Assembly: GCA_016987375.1 (NCBI GenBank)
Contig: PJRA01000485.1
Location: forward strand, 505,429 to 569,428
Length of the DNA: 64,000 nucleotides
Source: Brachionus koreanus
Lineage: Eukaryota; Rotifera; Eurotatoria; Ploima; Brachionidae
Direction of reading: 5' to 3'
The notes below the pieces were generated by a model that saw only the letters and a list, made by a program, of their open reading frames with translations, did not search any database and was not told where the DNA came from. Made by a program: the position numbers and the translations under genes. Shown piece after piece: positions 45,648-58,517 of the stretch (positions are counted from its first letter, which is position 1; each line of letters begins with the position of its first letter).

Positions 45648-46966
45648 ATTAAAATCCTAAAAGTAAATTTAATACATTTGATCATTTAATTTATGTAGCT
45701 CGATGTTAAAAAGCTTTATCGAACTTTTCTTTTTTCGCTTTTTATTTCTCTTTTTCTTATTTCGATCACCATTCAGACATCCAATATTGATTTGAAGTTG
45801 TTTTAAGTTTTCTCACTCACTAACCGAACATTTTCATGTTATACTACTCTGTTCCGTTTCTTTCACAACCGGTTTTTTTTTATTTTTCCCTATCCGAGAT
45901 TTACTTTCATGGTTAAAAATTCAATAAATCCCCTTTACCAAAGAAGAAAATGTTGTAATGCTTGAAAGTTAAAAGAAAAAAATGCTTCAGAAAAATAGAA
46001 TACTTTCTATTTTTTGAAATTTTATTGAAAATGTTTGTTTCTTTTAAATTTCCTACAACAATCAGTACTTTTTACTATGTTTTATATTTTACCTAAAAAC
46101 ATGGTAAAACAACAAACTTTGGGGAATTTTTTATTTCTTTGAACTCAAATTTGTGGAACTATACTCAAGCCTTTAAGGGACAGTTTTAGATTTTATATAA
46201 ATTTTTTTTTCTCAATATTAAAGAAAAAAAATATTACAGTACACACTTGTAAATTTTCTATGAAAACGAAAGCGAAAATGTAAATATTCAGATCAAAAAA
46301 ACAAAAAAGTTAAGAAATGTTTTCATAATCCACTGGTTGCAAAAATAAAATATCGGTTCAAAAAAGAAATCAATGCAATTTTTTTTTGAATTACAAAAAT
46401 ATAATTTTTCATTGTTTTTAATCTCAAAATCTTAATTTTTTTAAAATAAAACTTTTCAATACCAATTTTTGAAATCAATCTTCATTCTTTTGATAAGTTT
46501 ACAATTAAATTAGATCTTATTAAGAAAAAAATCACTTTTTTTTAAACGAGCTAGCAAAACTTACCCCCATTTTATTTTTAAAAAAATATATTTTGAAGTT
46601 GCTTTCATTTTCTATTTGTTATTTCGAAATTGGGTAAAAATTTGAATAAAAGACGAAAAAATACACCAATCGTTAACAAATATATTTTTTTTAATATCAA
46701 AAATAATTGTTATTTGCTATATAACAGTACACACTTGTAAATTTTCTATGAAAACGAAAGCGAAAATCTAAATATTCAGATCAAAAAAACAATATACAAT
46801 ATAAGATCTTCATACTTTTGATATGTTTACAATTAAATTAGATCTTATTACGAAAATAATCTTTTTTAGATGGCAATAATATTAGATGGCAAAAAAAAAT
46901 TAAATATTATAAATGTAAGAAAACTAAATTTGGGTCTTGTCCATAGTGTTATCTGGTGATACCTTA

Positions 46967-47663
46967 ATATGTTATCAACGGGTACCATACCGTGTATGTG
47001 AACAATTTTTTTATCGTGCAAATTATAATGCGATCACAAAAATAAATAAAGACATTTTAAAAATTAGAAGAGTTTTTTTGAATCTCTAAAGTTTTTTAGT
47101 GAAAATTTTTTTTAGTTATTTTTTTATGTGCGGAGAGATATGTAAATTGACTCCTCGTTTTCCTTCCATGTACTCTCGACATTGGTGACATGGTGTAGGT
47201 TTTTTTTTGTTAGTCAATACTTTCTTGATTTCTTCAACAGATTAAGAATTGGCTCGAATTACTAAGATTTTATTTATATTTTATTTTTTCTTTAAGACAT
47301 TACCGGACAGAGTGCACAACACCCTATTCCAATAATCTTAAAAAAATATTATAGATATCGGTATTTATGATATGTTGTTTAATATCAATTTTGGCTAGTA
47401 ATTAATTTTTTTGATAATAAAATAAAATCTGTCTAAATTTGATTTTCTTCAATTTTGTTAAATCATGACTGTATGCAATTTTTAATAAAGAGACCATTAT
47501 AAATTTTAAAATTTGCCATAACTAGGGGTTAGGGGTGATGTTATCATAACACTAAAAATGTTATCATAGAGTCATTTATACTATGATATATTATTTTATA
47601 ATATTATTTTTGATTGTTATCATACTGTTCATATGAGCGGTATGATACCAGTTGATAACATAT
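46967..47663. mobile_element. Nonautonomous TIR element (GTTATCAAC ends) in module A
   Basis: The left end reads ATATGTTATCAACGGGTACC then ATACCGTGTATGTGAAC. The right end in reverse complement reads ATATGTTATCAACTGGTATC then ATACCGCTCATATGAAC. These are ~38-base terminal inverted repeats at roughly 80% identity. Length is 697 bases with no open frame of note. Copies in B (52648-53115) and C (56190-56515) carry different internal deletions. Confidence 0.65.
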
Positions 47664-47926
47664 GGCTGTTAATTACCTGTACTTTGAAAATAATTACTCT
47701 CTGTTGAGATTATATAAAAAATAAAATATTTTATTTTAAAAAAAACTAACTTAACAAGTTGAAATTAATTAGTTTTTGTTTATTTTAATTAATTTTTGTT
47801 TAAAATAATTTATTATATTATACAAATTTAGTTTTCTGTATAAAAAAAAATTTGAAATAAAATTGAATAAAAATGTTTGATTTATCGTGGAAATTTTGTC
47901 TTTTCTCTCTTTCGCCAACTTATTAA

Positions 47927-49180
47927 ATGGGAAGAAAAATAATAAACAAGTAAATGTGCTAGTGAAAATTATTGGAAAGGAACAGTAAGATAAAAGCCGA
48001 AAGGAAAATAATGTAATTGTAACTGGTCTTATCGAATTAAATACTGGTTACGAAGAAGAGAAATAAAATTCTGAGAAGCAATCAATAACAAAATTGGTTG
48101 AAAACTTAGGTTTACAGTATTATGATGTAAAGAGCCACAAAAGACCGAACAAGAAAAAAAAACCTTCTCTTGAACAAAATAATGCTCAAGAGCGAGCTGT
48201 TCCTAGTTAAGTTTTGGTATAGTTCAATGAAAATATTTATCGAGATACGGCCCTGAAGAACTCAAGAAATCTAAAAAAAATTGGATGAGTTCAGCAAAAT
48301 TTATGTAAACAAAGAAAGAACGCCAGCTTCGTTTAGGAAGAAAGAATAAAAATGCAAATAATAAAGGAGATAGTACTGTAATAGAAGGGAGGCATAAATA
48401 CATCCTTAAGATGGTAAAAAAAGCTTTTATGCAGTTAGAGGTGACGCTTTGCGATTGGTTGAGTCAAGAACTAACTAATCCAGCTACGACTTCTTTAAAT
48501 AGTATAGAAACCCCAGATTTGGTTAAAGCATTTTGTTGTGATGACAGAGATAAGATATCGAAAAGTTGTATAGAACAAAATGGATCTGACGATCGAAATT
48601 TTTCGAGAAGTCCAAATGATTTAACTAAAATTGAGGTTAATGTTTGAGCATCAGATAAAAAAAGATCTGAAGTTCCTTATGAAATTTAGGAGTTACGTTG
48701 TTTTTATGCAAATCCAACTTCAATATGCAATAAATGGAATGAGTTTAATTCACTGTTAATGAGCTTTAGATTTCCAGGCTCTTGCAGAGACTTGGTTCAA
48801 TGAAACATCTTTAAGAAATTTAGCTAATTACATAATATACAGGCGTGAAAGAAATAAAACGGATTTGCAAGCAGAGGTGGATTGGTTTTTTATGTCAGGA
48901 ATGATTTAAAATCTTATGAAGTTGACTGTTTTTCATTAAAATCATTACATTTTTGGTGTCAGGTGCATTTAGGTAACTACTAACTTCTAGTTAGATCTGT
49001 TTATCGTCAACCACAAAGACAAGATCTCAATAAAAGTATCAAAGAGCAACATTCGTAATCAATAATAAAATTAAGTCAACAAAATTGCTAATTGAGCTAA
49101 AATTGTATTCGAATTAGCTTTTGTTTGGTGATTTTTATTATCTCGCAATTAAATGAGAATTTGATGACGGAACTGTGTAA
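47927..49180 (+). pseudogene. Degenerate LINE ORF1 plus endonuclease region, module A
   Basis: Translation with stops and shifts: ENNVIVTGLIELNTGYEEE, KLVENLGLQYYDVKSHKRPN, NIYRDTALKNSRNLKKI and YVNKERTPA resemble the ORF1 of CR1/Jockey-like LINEs. Then LRCFYANPTSICNKWNEFNS, LAETWFNET and GGLVFYVRNDLKSYEVDCFS match the start of an AP-type endonuclease (Asn-rich first block, ETW catalytic block). No reverse transcriptase follows; satellite sequence begins instead. It cannot be functional. Confidence 0.65.
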
Positions 49181-49189
49181 GGGAGTGGA

Positions 49190-50628
49190 TGCAAAGCAAT
49201 TGAAGAGTTTTTAATGATGTATAATGCATTCAAATGACGCTAATATTATTCTAAAATTGAATAGCTTTTAATTTTTTTGAAGGAATAAAAAGAAATTTTC
49301 CTTTTGATTCTTGGAGTAAACTGAAAAGCTTTTCAATTTTTGAATAATATTAGCGTCATTTTCTTTCAATTTTATGGGCTAAACTAAATGACTTATGAAT
49401 TTAAATATTATATAAGCGTTAGCGTCATTTAAATGCATTACACATATGAATTTTCTATTTAGAATTGAAAAGAATAATTTTATGGCACAAAAAACTATAA
49501 AATTATTTGTTCATTTTTTGACTTTACTGAAAAGCTTCCGAATTTAAAAGATATTAACGTTATTTAGTTGGAAAAACTAAATAAATTTTCTTTCAATTAA
49601 TTGGACTAAACAAAATGGCTTTTCAATTTAAAAATTATGTAAGCGTAAACTTAATTCTTTATATATACCAATTATCTATTTAGAATTGATTAGCATAATC
49701 TTTTAGTAGGAAAAACGTAAAAATCATTTGTTGATTTTTGGACTAAACTGAAAAGCTTTTGAATTTTAGATTAATATTAGCGTTATCTGAAATCAATAAA
49801 CATTCAAATTATTTATTTAGAATTCAAAAAAACCAATATTTGGTTAGAAAAGCGATAAAATTATTTTCTGATTTTTGGACCTAACTGAATAGCTTTTCAA
49901 TTTAAAAATAAAAAAACCTTTATCTGATTGCATTATAGATACAAATTTTCGATTTTGAATTTAGATTAATTAAATGGTACTAAAAACGAGAAAATTTTTT
50001 GTTGATTTATGGACTTAACTGAATAGCTTTCGAATTTATAAAATAAAATTAGAGTTATCTGAATTCATAATACAATCTAATTACCTTTATAGAATGCAAC
50101 AGCATCACTATTTGAATAGAAAAGAGATAAAATTATTTTTAGATTTTTTGACCTAACTGAATAGCTTTCGAATTTAAAAAATAATATTATCGTTATCAGA
50201 ATTCTTTATACACTCAAATTATCTATTTAGAATTCATTAACATCATCTTTTAGTAGGAAAAAAGTAAAAATTATTTGTTGATTTTTAGACTTATCTTACT
50301 TAGCGTTATCTGCATTCCTTATATATTCCAAATATCTATTTAGAATTCAAAAGCATCACTATTTGGTTAGAAAAGCGATAAAATTATTTTTTGATTTTTG
50401 GACCTAACTGAATAGCTTTCAAATTAAAAAAAATAAATTAGAGTCATCTGAATTCATTATACATTGAAATTACCTATATTAAATTCATCAGCATCATTAT
50501 TTATTAGGAAAAAAGAAAACAAGTCCTTTTTATTTTTAGACTTAACCGAAAAGCTTTTCAATTTTGGAATAATATTAGCGTCATTTTAATTCATCACTTT
50601 TATAAATTTTCGATTTTGAATAAAGAAT
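49190..50628 (+). repeat. Satellite array between modules A and B
   Basis: Diverged tandem monomers of the satellite seen right of 59455, in the same orientation. Landmarks recur: GACTAAACTGAAAAGCTTTT, TATCTATTTAGAATTC, GATTTTTGGACCTAACTGAA. It starts directly after the truncated LINE piece and runs to the first base of module B. Monomers here are more divergent than in the right-hand array. Confidence 0.75.
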
Positions 50629-53600
50629 ACCGAACAAACAAACCCTGGAAAAGGTCGTCGTAAAAGATTTTTTCCAAATTTAATGCAAAACTTGCCAACT
50701 AAAGTTTTCAGCGAAAGCGAAGCGAAGATAAAATTTTAAAAAGTACATTATAACATTTTAGAACCATTTAAGCTTTTCAACAAAGAAAAATCAATCATTT
50801 TTTGCTACAATAAGCTAAGTCAATCTAGATTGGTTAAAAATTTGAGATGAAGCCCTTCTTGAGAAGTAGAACCAAAATGTTTATTAATCGCTTTAGAGGA
50901 TAAGTTTAAGTTTTACTTTTATGTGGAAATTAAAAATTATTATTGGATAAAATTAACAAATCCCAATAAAATAAATACACATAAATTTTTCTTGAAAAAA
51001 AATTGAACTTCACTTTTAGTAGAAAATGATACCAAAAGTAGCAAAATGCCACCCCTTATAAAAACCCTGATCCAAAGTGGTGCGTACTAGTCTGAAGAAG
51101 ACCTAAATGAAGCTATTATAATAATAAAACTTTTTGGCATTGAAACACATTGACTCTGATTCTCTCCTTTCTCATTTATAAAAATTTTCAAAAGACTTGT
51201 TACGCGTTCCCTCAACAGAATATGTCAACAAAACATTACGATACTTACTATTCATTCTTTCTAAAGTCTTTTTTTGGTATTAAAAAAAGAGTGCCTGATT
51301 TTGGAAATCGAATTTTAACCTACAACCGTCAACAGTCATACGTTACACTGATTCCAAATCACTATAATTCGTTTATTATATAAAAAAGGACTTTACGATG
51401 ACGTTCACAAATTTTAAATTGAGATTATATGATTTATTTCAGAAAAGGATACATGAAGTACAAACATTCCTTATCAAAAAGATAAAAGCTCTGAATAAAT
51501 TTGTGTTTCTAAAGAAAATGTAACGTCAACCGACAACCTTGAAACGCTATTGTCACAGTTATCCCGTATCAAAAAAATCAAAATTAAATTTTGAACAAAA
51601 TTAAATGATAACAATTACGGTTGTCGGTTTTCGGTTGACGCTACATTTCTATTAGAACAATTAAAATCCTAAAAGTAAATTTAATACATTTGATCATTTA
51701 ATTTATGTAGCTCGATGTTAAAAAGCTTTATCGAACTTTTCTTTTTTCGCTTTTTATTTCTCTTTTTCTTATTTCGATCACCATTCAGACATCCAATATT
51801 GATTTGAAGTTGTTTTAAGTTTTCTCACTCACTAACCGAACATTTTCATGTTATACTACTCTGTTCCGTTTCTTTCACAACCGGTTTTTTTTTATTTTTC
51901 CCTATCCGAGATTTACTTTCATGGTTAAAAATTCAATAAATCCCCTTTACCAAAGAAGAAAATGTTGTAATGCTTGAAAGTTAAAAGAAAAAAATGCTTC
52001 AGAAAAATAGAATACTTTCTATTTTTTGAAATTTTATTGAAAATGTTTGTTTATTTTAAATTTCCTACAACAATCAGTACTTTTTACTATGTTTTATATT
52101 TTACCTAAAAACATGGTAAAACAACAAACTTTGGGGAATTTTTTATTTCTATGAACTCAAATTTGTGGAACTATACTCAAGCCTTTAAGGGACAGATTTA
52201 AATTTCAACTTTTCAACTTTTTTTTAAACCAGCTAGCAAAACTTACCCCCATTTATTTTTTTAAAAAAAATATTTTGAAGTTGCTTTCATTTTCTATTTG
52301 TTATTTCGAAATTGGGTAAAAATTTGAATAAAAGACGAAAAAATACACCAATCGTTAACAAATATATTTTTTTTAATATCAAAAATAATTGTTATTTGCT
52401 ATATAACAGTACACACTTGTAAATTTTCTATGAAAACGAAAGCGAAAATCTAAATATTCAGATCAAAAAACAATATACAATATAAGATCTTCATACTTTT
52501 GATATGTTTACAATTAAATTAGATCTTATTACGAAAATAATCTTTTTTAGATGGCAATAATATTAGATGGCAAAAAAAAATTAAATATTATAAATGTAAG
52601 AAAACTAAATTTGGGTCTTGTCCATAGTGTTATCTGGTGATACCTTAATATGTTATCAACGGGTACCATACCGTGTATGTGAACAATTTTTTTATCGTGC
52701 AAATTATAATGCGATCACAAAAATAAATAAAGACATTTTAAAAATTAGAAGAGTTTTTTTGAATCTCTAAAGTTTTTTAGTGAAAATTTTTTTTAGTTAT
52801 TTTTTTATGTGCGGAGAGATATGTAAATTGACTCCTCGTTTTCCTTCCTTGTACTCTAGACATTGGTTACATGGTGTATGTTTTTTTTTGTTAGTCAATA
52901 CTTTGACTAACAAAAACTGACTGTATGCAATTTTTAATAAAGAGACCATTATAAATTTTAAAATTTGCCATAACTAGGGGTTAGGGGTGATGTTATCATA
53001 ACACTAAAAATGTTATCATAGAGTCATTTATACTATGATATATTATTTTATAATATTATTTTTGATTGTTATCATACTGTTCATATGAGCGGTATGATAC
53101 CAGTTGATAACATATGGCTGTTAATTACCTGTACTTTGAAAATAATTACTCTCTGTTGAGATTATATAAAAAATAAAATATTTTATTTTAAAAAAAACTA
53201 ACTTAACAAGTTGAAATTAATTAGTTTTTGTTTATTTTAATTAATTTTTGTTTAAAATAATTTATTATATTATACAAATTTAGTTTTCTGTATAAAAAAA
53301 AATTTGAAATAAAATTGAATAAAAATGTTTGATTTATCGTGGAAATTTTGTCTTTTCTCTCTTTCGCCAACTTATTAAATGGGAAGAAAAATAATAAACA
53401 AGTAAATGTGCTAGTGAAAATTATTGGAAAGGAACAGTAAGATAAGAGCCGAAAGGAAAATAATGTAATTGTAACTGGTCTTATCGAATTAAATACTGGT
53501 TACGAAGAAGAGAATTAAAATACTGAGAAGCAATCAATAACAAAATTGGTTGAAAACTTAGGTTTACAGTATTATGATGTAAAGAGCCACAAAAGACCGA

Positions 53601-54035
53601 ACAAGAAAAAAAAATCCTACTCTTGAACAAAATAATGCTCAAGAGCGAGCTGTTCCTAGTTAAGTTCTGGTATAGTTCAATGAAAATAGTCATCGAGATA
53701 CGGTTCTGAAGAACTCAAGTTGAATAGAACAAAATGGATCTGACGATCTAAATTTTTAAAGAAGTCTTAATGATTTGACTAAAATTGAGGTAAATGTTTG
53801 AGCATCAGATAAATAAAGATCTGAAGTTCCTTATGTAATTTAGGAGTTACGTTGTTTTTATGCAAATCCAACTTAAATATGCAATAAATGGAATGAGTTT
53901 AATTCACTGTTAATGAGCTTTAGATTTCCAGGCTCTTGCAGAGACTTGGTTCAATGAAACATCTTTAAGAAATTTAACTAATTACACTAAATTCAGGCGT
54001 GAAAGAAATAAAACGGATTTGATTAAAGTGGATGC
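50629..54035 (+). repeat. Large repeat module, copy B
   Basis: A direct copy of module A starting ACCGAACAAACAAACCCTGG. It is shorter than A. It lacks the ~380-base local duplication (junction near 52190-52215), lacks part of the TIR element interior (near 52900-52920), lacks about 300 bases of ORF1 (near 53715), and lacks the end of the endonuclease (near 54018). Elsewhere differences from A are sparse single-base changes. It contains the small frame (51231-51383), a CAACCG MITE (51503-51659), a TIR element (52648-53115) and LINE remnants (53385-54030). Confidence 0.85.
53385..54030 (+). pseudogene. Degenerate LINE ORF1/endonuclease remnant, module B
   Basis: The same ORF1-like start as in module A (VIVTGLIELNTGYEEE, LVENLGLQYYDV), then a deletion, then the beginning of the endonuclease (LRCFYANPT, SLLMSFRFPGSCRDLVQ in a shifted frame). 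Truncated at about 54020, where A continues for another ~150 bases. Non-functional. Confidence 0.6.
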
Positions 54036-54970
54036 AAGGCAATTGAAGAGTTTTTAATGATGTATAATGCATTCAAATGACGCTAATATTATTCTAAAAT
54101 TGAATAGCTTTTAATTTTTTTGAAGGAATAAAAAGAAATTTTCCTTTTGATTCTTGGAGTAAACTGAAAAGCTTTTCAATTTTTGAATAATATTAGAGTC
54201 ATTTTCTTTCAATTTTTTGGGCTAAACTAAATGACTCATGAATTTAAAAATTATATAAGCGTTAGCGTCATTTAAATGCATTACACATTTTAATTTTCTA
54301 TTTAGAATTGAAAAGAATAATTTAATGGTACAAAAAACTATAAAATTATTTGTTCATTTTTTGACTTTACTGAAAAGCTTCCGAATTTAAAAGATATTAG
54401 CGTTTTCTGAATTCCTTATACATTCAAATGATCTATTCAGGATTCAATAATCATTATTTAGTTGGAAAAAAGAAAAAAATTTTCTTTCAATTAATTGGAC
54501 TAAATTAAATGGCTTTTCAATTTAAAAATTATGTTAGCGTTAACTTAATACTTTATAAATACCTATTATCTATTTAGAATTGATTAGCATCATCTTTAAG
54601 TAGGAAAAACGTAAAAATTATTTGTTGATTTTTGGACTAAACTGAAAAGCTTTTGAATTTTAGATTAATATTAGCGTTATCTGAAATCAATAAACATTCA
54701 AATTATTTATTTAGAATTCAAAAAACCAATATTTGGTTAGAAACAATATTTGGACAGAAAAATAATTTTTGATTAACAGAATTATCTGAATAGCTTTTGA
54801 ATTTAAAAGATAAAATTGTCTTTATCTGAATTGCTTATACATACAAATTATCTTTTTTGAATTCAACATTCAATTATTATTCAGAAGGAAAAACGAAAAA
54901 ATTATTTTTTGATTTTTGGACCAAGATGATTAGCTTTTCAATTTGAAAATAAAAAAAGCGTTATCTGAAT
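54036..54970 (+). repeat. Satellite array between modules B and C
   Basis: Monomers of the same satellite, in forward orientation, closely matching the beginning of the array after module A (for example GACGCTAATATTATTCTAAA, then GGCTAAACTAAATGACT). It ends at the inverted junction with module C. Confidence 0.7.
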
Positions 54971-54999
54971 GCATTATACATCATTAAAAACTCTTCAAT

Positions 55000-55930
55000 T
55001 GCTTTGCATCCACTCCCTTACACAGTTCCGTCATCAAATTTCCATTTAATTGCGAGATAATAAAAATCACCAAACAAAAGCTAATTCGAAAACAATTTTA
55101 GCTCATTTGCAATTTTGTTGACTTTATTGTATTATTGATTACGAATGTTTGCTCTTTGATACTTTTATTGCGATCTTGTCTTTGTGGTTGACGATAAACA
55201 GATCTTACTAGAAGTAAGTAGTTACCTGACACCAAAGTTCTAATGATTTTAATGAAAAACAGTCAATCAAGACCACCTGCTTGCAAATCCGTTTTATTTC
55301 TTTCACGCCTGTATTTAGTGTAATTATCTAAATTTCTTAAAGATGTTTCATTGAACAAAGTCTCTGCAAGAGCGTGGAAATCTAAAGCTCATTAACAGTC
55401 AATTAAACTCATTCCATTTATTGCATATTTAAAATGGATTTGCATAAAAACAACATAACTCCTAAATTTCATAAGGAACTTCAGATCTTTTTTTATCTGA
55501 TGCTCAAACATTTACCTCAATTTTAGTCAAATCATTAAGACTTCTTTAAAAATTAAGATCGTCAGATCCATTTTGTTCTATTCAACTTGAGTTCTTCAGA
55601 ACCGTATCACGATGACTATTTTCATTGAACTATACCAAAACTTAACTAGGAACAGATCGCTCTTAAGCATTATTTTGTTCAAATGAAGGATTTTTCTTTC
55701 TTTTTCCGTCTTTTATTGATCTTGACATCATAATACTGTAAACCTAAGTTTTCAACCGATTTAGTTATTGATTGCTTCTCAGTATTTTAATTCTCTTCTT
55801 CGTAACCAGTATTTAATTCGATAAGACCAGTTACAATTACATTATTTTCCTTTCGGCTTTTATCTTTCTGTTCCTTTCTAATAATTTTCAATAGCACATT
55901 TACTTGTTTATTATTTTTTTTCCCATTTAA
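55000..55930 (-). pseudogene. Degenerate LINE ORF1/endonuclease remnant, module C
   Basis: An inverted equivalent of the LINE pieces in A and B. It includes the endonuclease block and, further right, the ORF1-like LVENLGLQYYDV region. It holds several deletions and stops. Non-functional. Confidence 0.6.
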
Positions 55931-57504
55931 TAAGTTGGCGAAAGAGAGAAAAGACAAACTTTCCACGATAAATCAAACATTTTTATTCAATTTTATTTCA
56001 AATTTTTTTTTATATACAAAACTAAATTTGTATAATATAATAAATTAAAATAAACAAAAATTAATTAAAATAAACAAAAATTAATTAATTTCAACTTGTT
56101 AAGTTAGTTTTTTTTAAAATAAAATTTTTTATTTTTTATATAATCTCAACAGAGAGTAATTATTTTCAAAGTACAGGTAATTAACAGCCATATGTTATCA
56201 ACTGGTATCATACCTCTCATGTGAACAGTATGATAACAATCAAAAATAATATTATAAAATAATATATCATAGTATAAATGACTCTATGATAACATTTTTA
56301 GTGTTATGATAACGTCACCCCTAACTCTTAGTTATGGCAAATTTTAAAATTTATAATGGTCTCTTTATTAAAAATTGCATACAGTCATGATTTAACAAAA
56401 TTGAAGAAAATCAAATTTAGACAGATTTTATTTTATTATCAAATAAATTAATTACTAGCCAAAATGGATATTAAACAACATATCATAATACCGTTGATAA
56501 CATATTAAGGTATCACCAGATAACACTATGGACAAGACCCAAATTTAGTTTTCTTACATTTATAATATTTAATTTTTTTTTGCCATCTAATATTATAGCT
56601 ATCTAAAAATGATTATTTTTTTAATAAGATCTAATTTAATTGTAAACATATCAAAAGTATGAAGATCTTTAATATTGTTTTTTTGATCTGAATATTTAGA
56701 TTTTCGCTTTCGTTTTCATAGAAAATTTACAAGTGTGTACTGTTATATAGAAAATAACAATTATTTTTGATATTAAAAAAAATATATTTGTTATCAATTG
56801 GTGTATTTTTTCGTCTTTTTTTAAATTTTTACCCAATTTCGAAATAACAAATAGAAAATGAAAGCAACTTCAAAATATTTTTTTTAAAAAAATAAATGGG
56901 GGTAAGTTTTGCTAGCTCGTTTAAAAAAAAGTTGAAAAGTCGAAATTTAAATCTGTCCCTTAAAGGCTTGGGTATAGTTTCACAAATTTGAGTTCATAGA
57001 AATAAAAAATTCCACAAAGTTTGTTGTTTTACCATGTTTTCAGGTAAAATTTAAAACATAGTAAAAAGTACTGACTGTTGTAGGAAATTTAAAAAAAACA
57101 AACATTTTCAATAAAATTTCAAAAAATTGAAAGTATTCTTTTTTTCTGAAGCATTTTTTTTTTTTTACTGTCAAGGAGTCCAACATTTTCTTCTTTGGTA
57201 AAGGGCATTTATTGAATTTTTAACCATGAAAGTAAATCCCGGATAGGGAAAAATAAAAAAAAATCGGTTGTGAAAGAAACGGAACAGAGTAGTATAACAT
57301 GAAAATGTTCGGTTAGTGAGTGAGAAAACTTTAAACAACTTCAAATCAATATTGGATGTCTGAATGGTGATCGAAATAAGAAAAAGAGAAATAAAAAGCG
57401 AAAAAAGAAAAGTTCGATAAAGCTTGTTAACATCGAGCTACATAAATTAAATGATCAAATGTATTAAATTTACTTTTAGGATTTTAATTATTCAAATTGA
57501 AATT

Positions 57505-57646
57505 AAGCGTCAACCGAAAACCGTCAACCGTAATTGTTATCATTTAATTTTGTTCAAAATTTAATTTTGATTTTTTTGATACGGGATAACTGTGACAATA
57601 GCGTTTCAAGGTTGTCGGTTGACGTTACATTTTCTTTAGAAACACA
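57505..57646. mobile_element. CAACCG-family MITE inside module C
   Basis: An inverted counterpart of the copies at 45483 and 51503. The distal end is shortened near 57500 (ATTAAGCGTCAACCGAAAAC without the outer GTTTCTA block). The other end is intact (TACATTTTCTTTAGAAACAC). Confidence 0.6.
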
Positions 57647-58517
57647 AATTTATTCAGAGCTTTTATCTTTTTGATAAGGAATGTTTGTACTTCATGTATC
57701 CTTTTCTGAAATAAATCAATTAATCTCAATTTAAAATTTGTGAACGTCACCGTAAAGTACTTTTTTATATAATAAACGAATTATAGTGATTTGGAATCAG
57801 TGTAACGTATGACTGTTGACGGTTGTAGGTTAAAATTCGATTTCCAAAATCAGGCACTCTTTTTTTAATACCAAAAAAAGACTTTAGAAAGAATGAATAG
57901 TAAGTATCGTAATGTTTTGTTGACATATTCTGTTGAGGGAACGCGTAACAAGTCTTTTGAAAATTTTTATAAATGAGAAAGGAGAGAATCAGAGTCGATG
58001 TGTTTCAATGCCAAAAAGTTTTATTATTATAATAGCTTCATTTAGGTCTTCTTCAGACTAGTACGCACCACTTTGGATCATGGTTTTTATAAGGGGTGGC
58101 ATTTTGCTACTTTTGGTATCATTTTCTACTAAAAGTGAAGTTCAATTTTTTTTCAAGAAAAATTTATGTGTAATTTTATTGGGATTTGTTAATTTTATCC
58201 AATAATAATTTTTTAATTTCCACATAAAAGTAAAACTTAAACTTATCCTCGAAAGCGATTAATAAACATTTTGGTTCTTCTTCTCAAGAAAGGCTTCATC
58301 TCAAATTTTTAACCAATCCAGATTGACTTAGCTTATTGTAGCAAAAAAAGATTGATTTTTCTTTGTTGAAAAGCTTAAATGGTTCTAAAATGTTATAATG
58401 TACTTTTTAAAATTTTATCTTCGCTGGGCTTTCGCTGAAAACTTTAGTTGGCAAGTTTTGCATTAAATTTGGAAAAAATCTTTTACGACGACCTTTTCCA
58501 GCGTTTGTTTGTTTGGT

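Larger units (their letters stand above)
44609..49189 (+). repeat. Large repeat module, copy A
   Basis: The longest of three copies of one module. Starts ACCAAACAAACAAACGCTGG. In order: noncoding A/T-rich sequence; a TATAAAAACCC string (45057); a CTGAAGAAGACCTAAATGAA motif; a conserved small frame (45211-45363); a CAACCG MITE (45483-45647); CT-rich sequence; a local duplication of about 380 bases (46190-46540) absent from B and C; a TIR element (46967-47663); and a degenerate LINE ORF1/endonuclease piece (47927-49180). Copy B begins exactly 6020 bases later and is nearly identical over the first 1.5 kb. Confidence 0.85.
54971..58517 (-). repeat. Large repeat module, copy C (inverted)
   Basis: Reverse-complement copy of the module. 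It begins with the end of the LINE piece (ATTAAAAACTCTTCAATTGC ...) and finishes with the module start read backwards (GCGTTTGTTTGTTTGG). It keeps endonuclease sequence lost from B (55010-55250) and part of the TIR-element interior lost from B. It lacks the 380-base duplication of A and the other part of the TIR element. Its deletions are thus not those of A or B. Confidence 0.85.
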
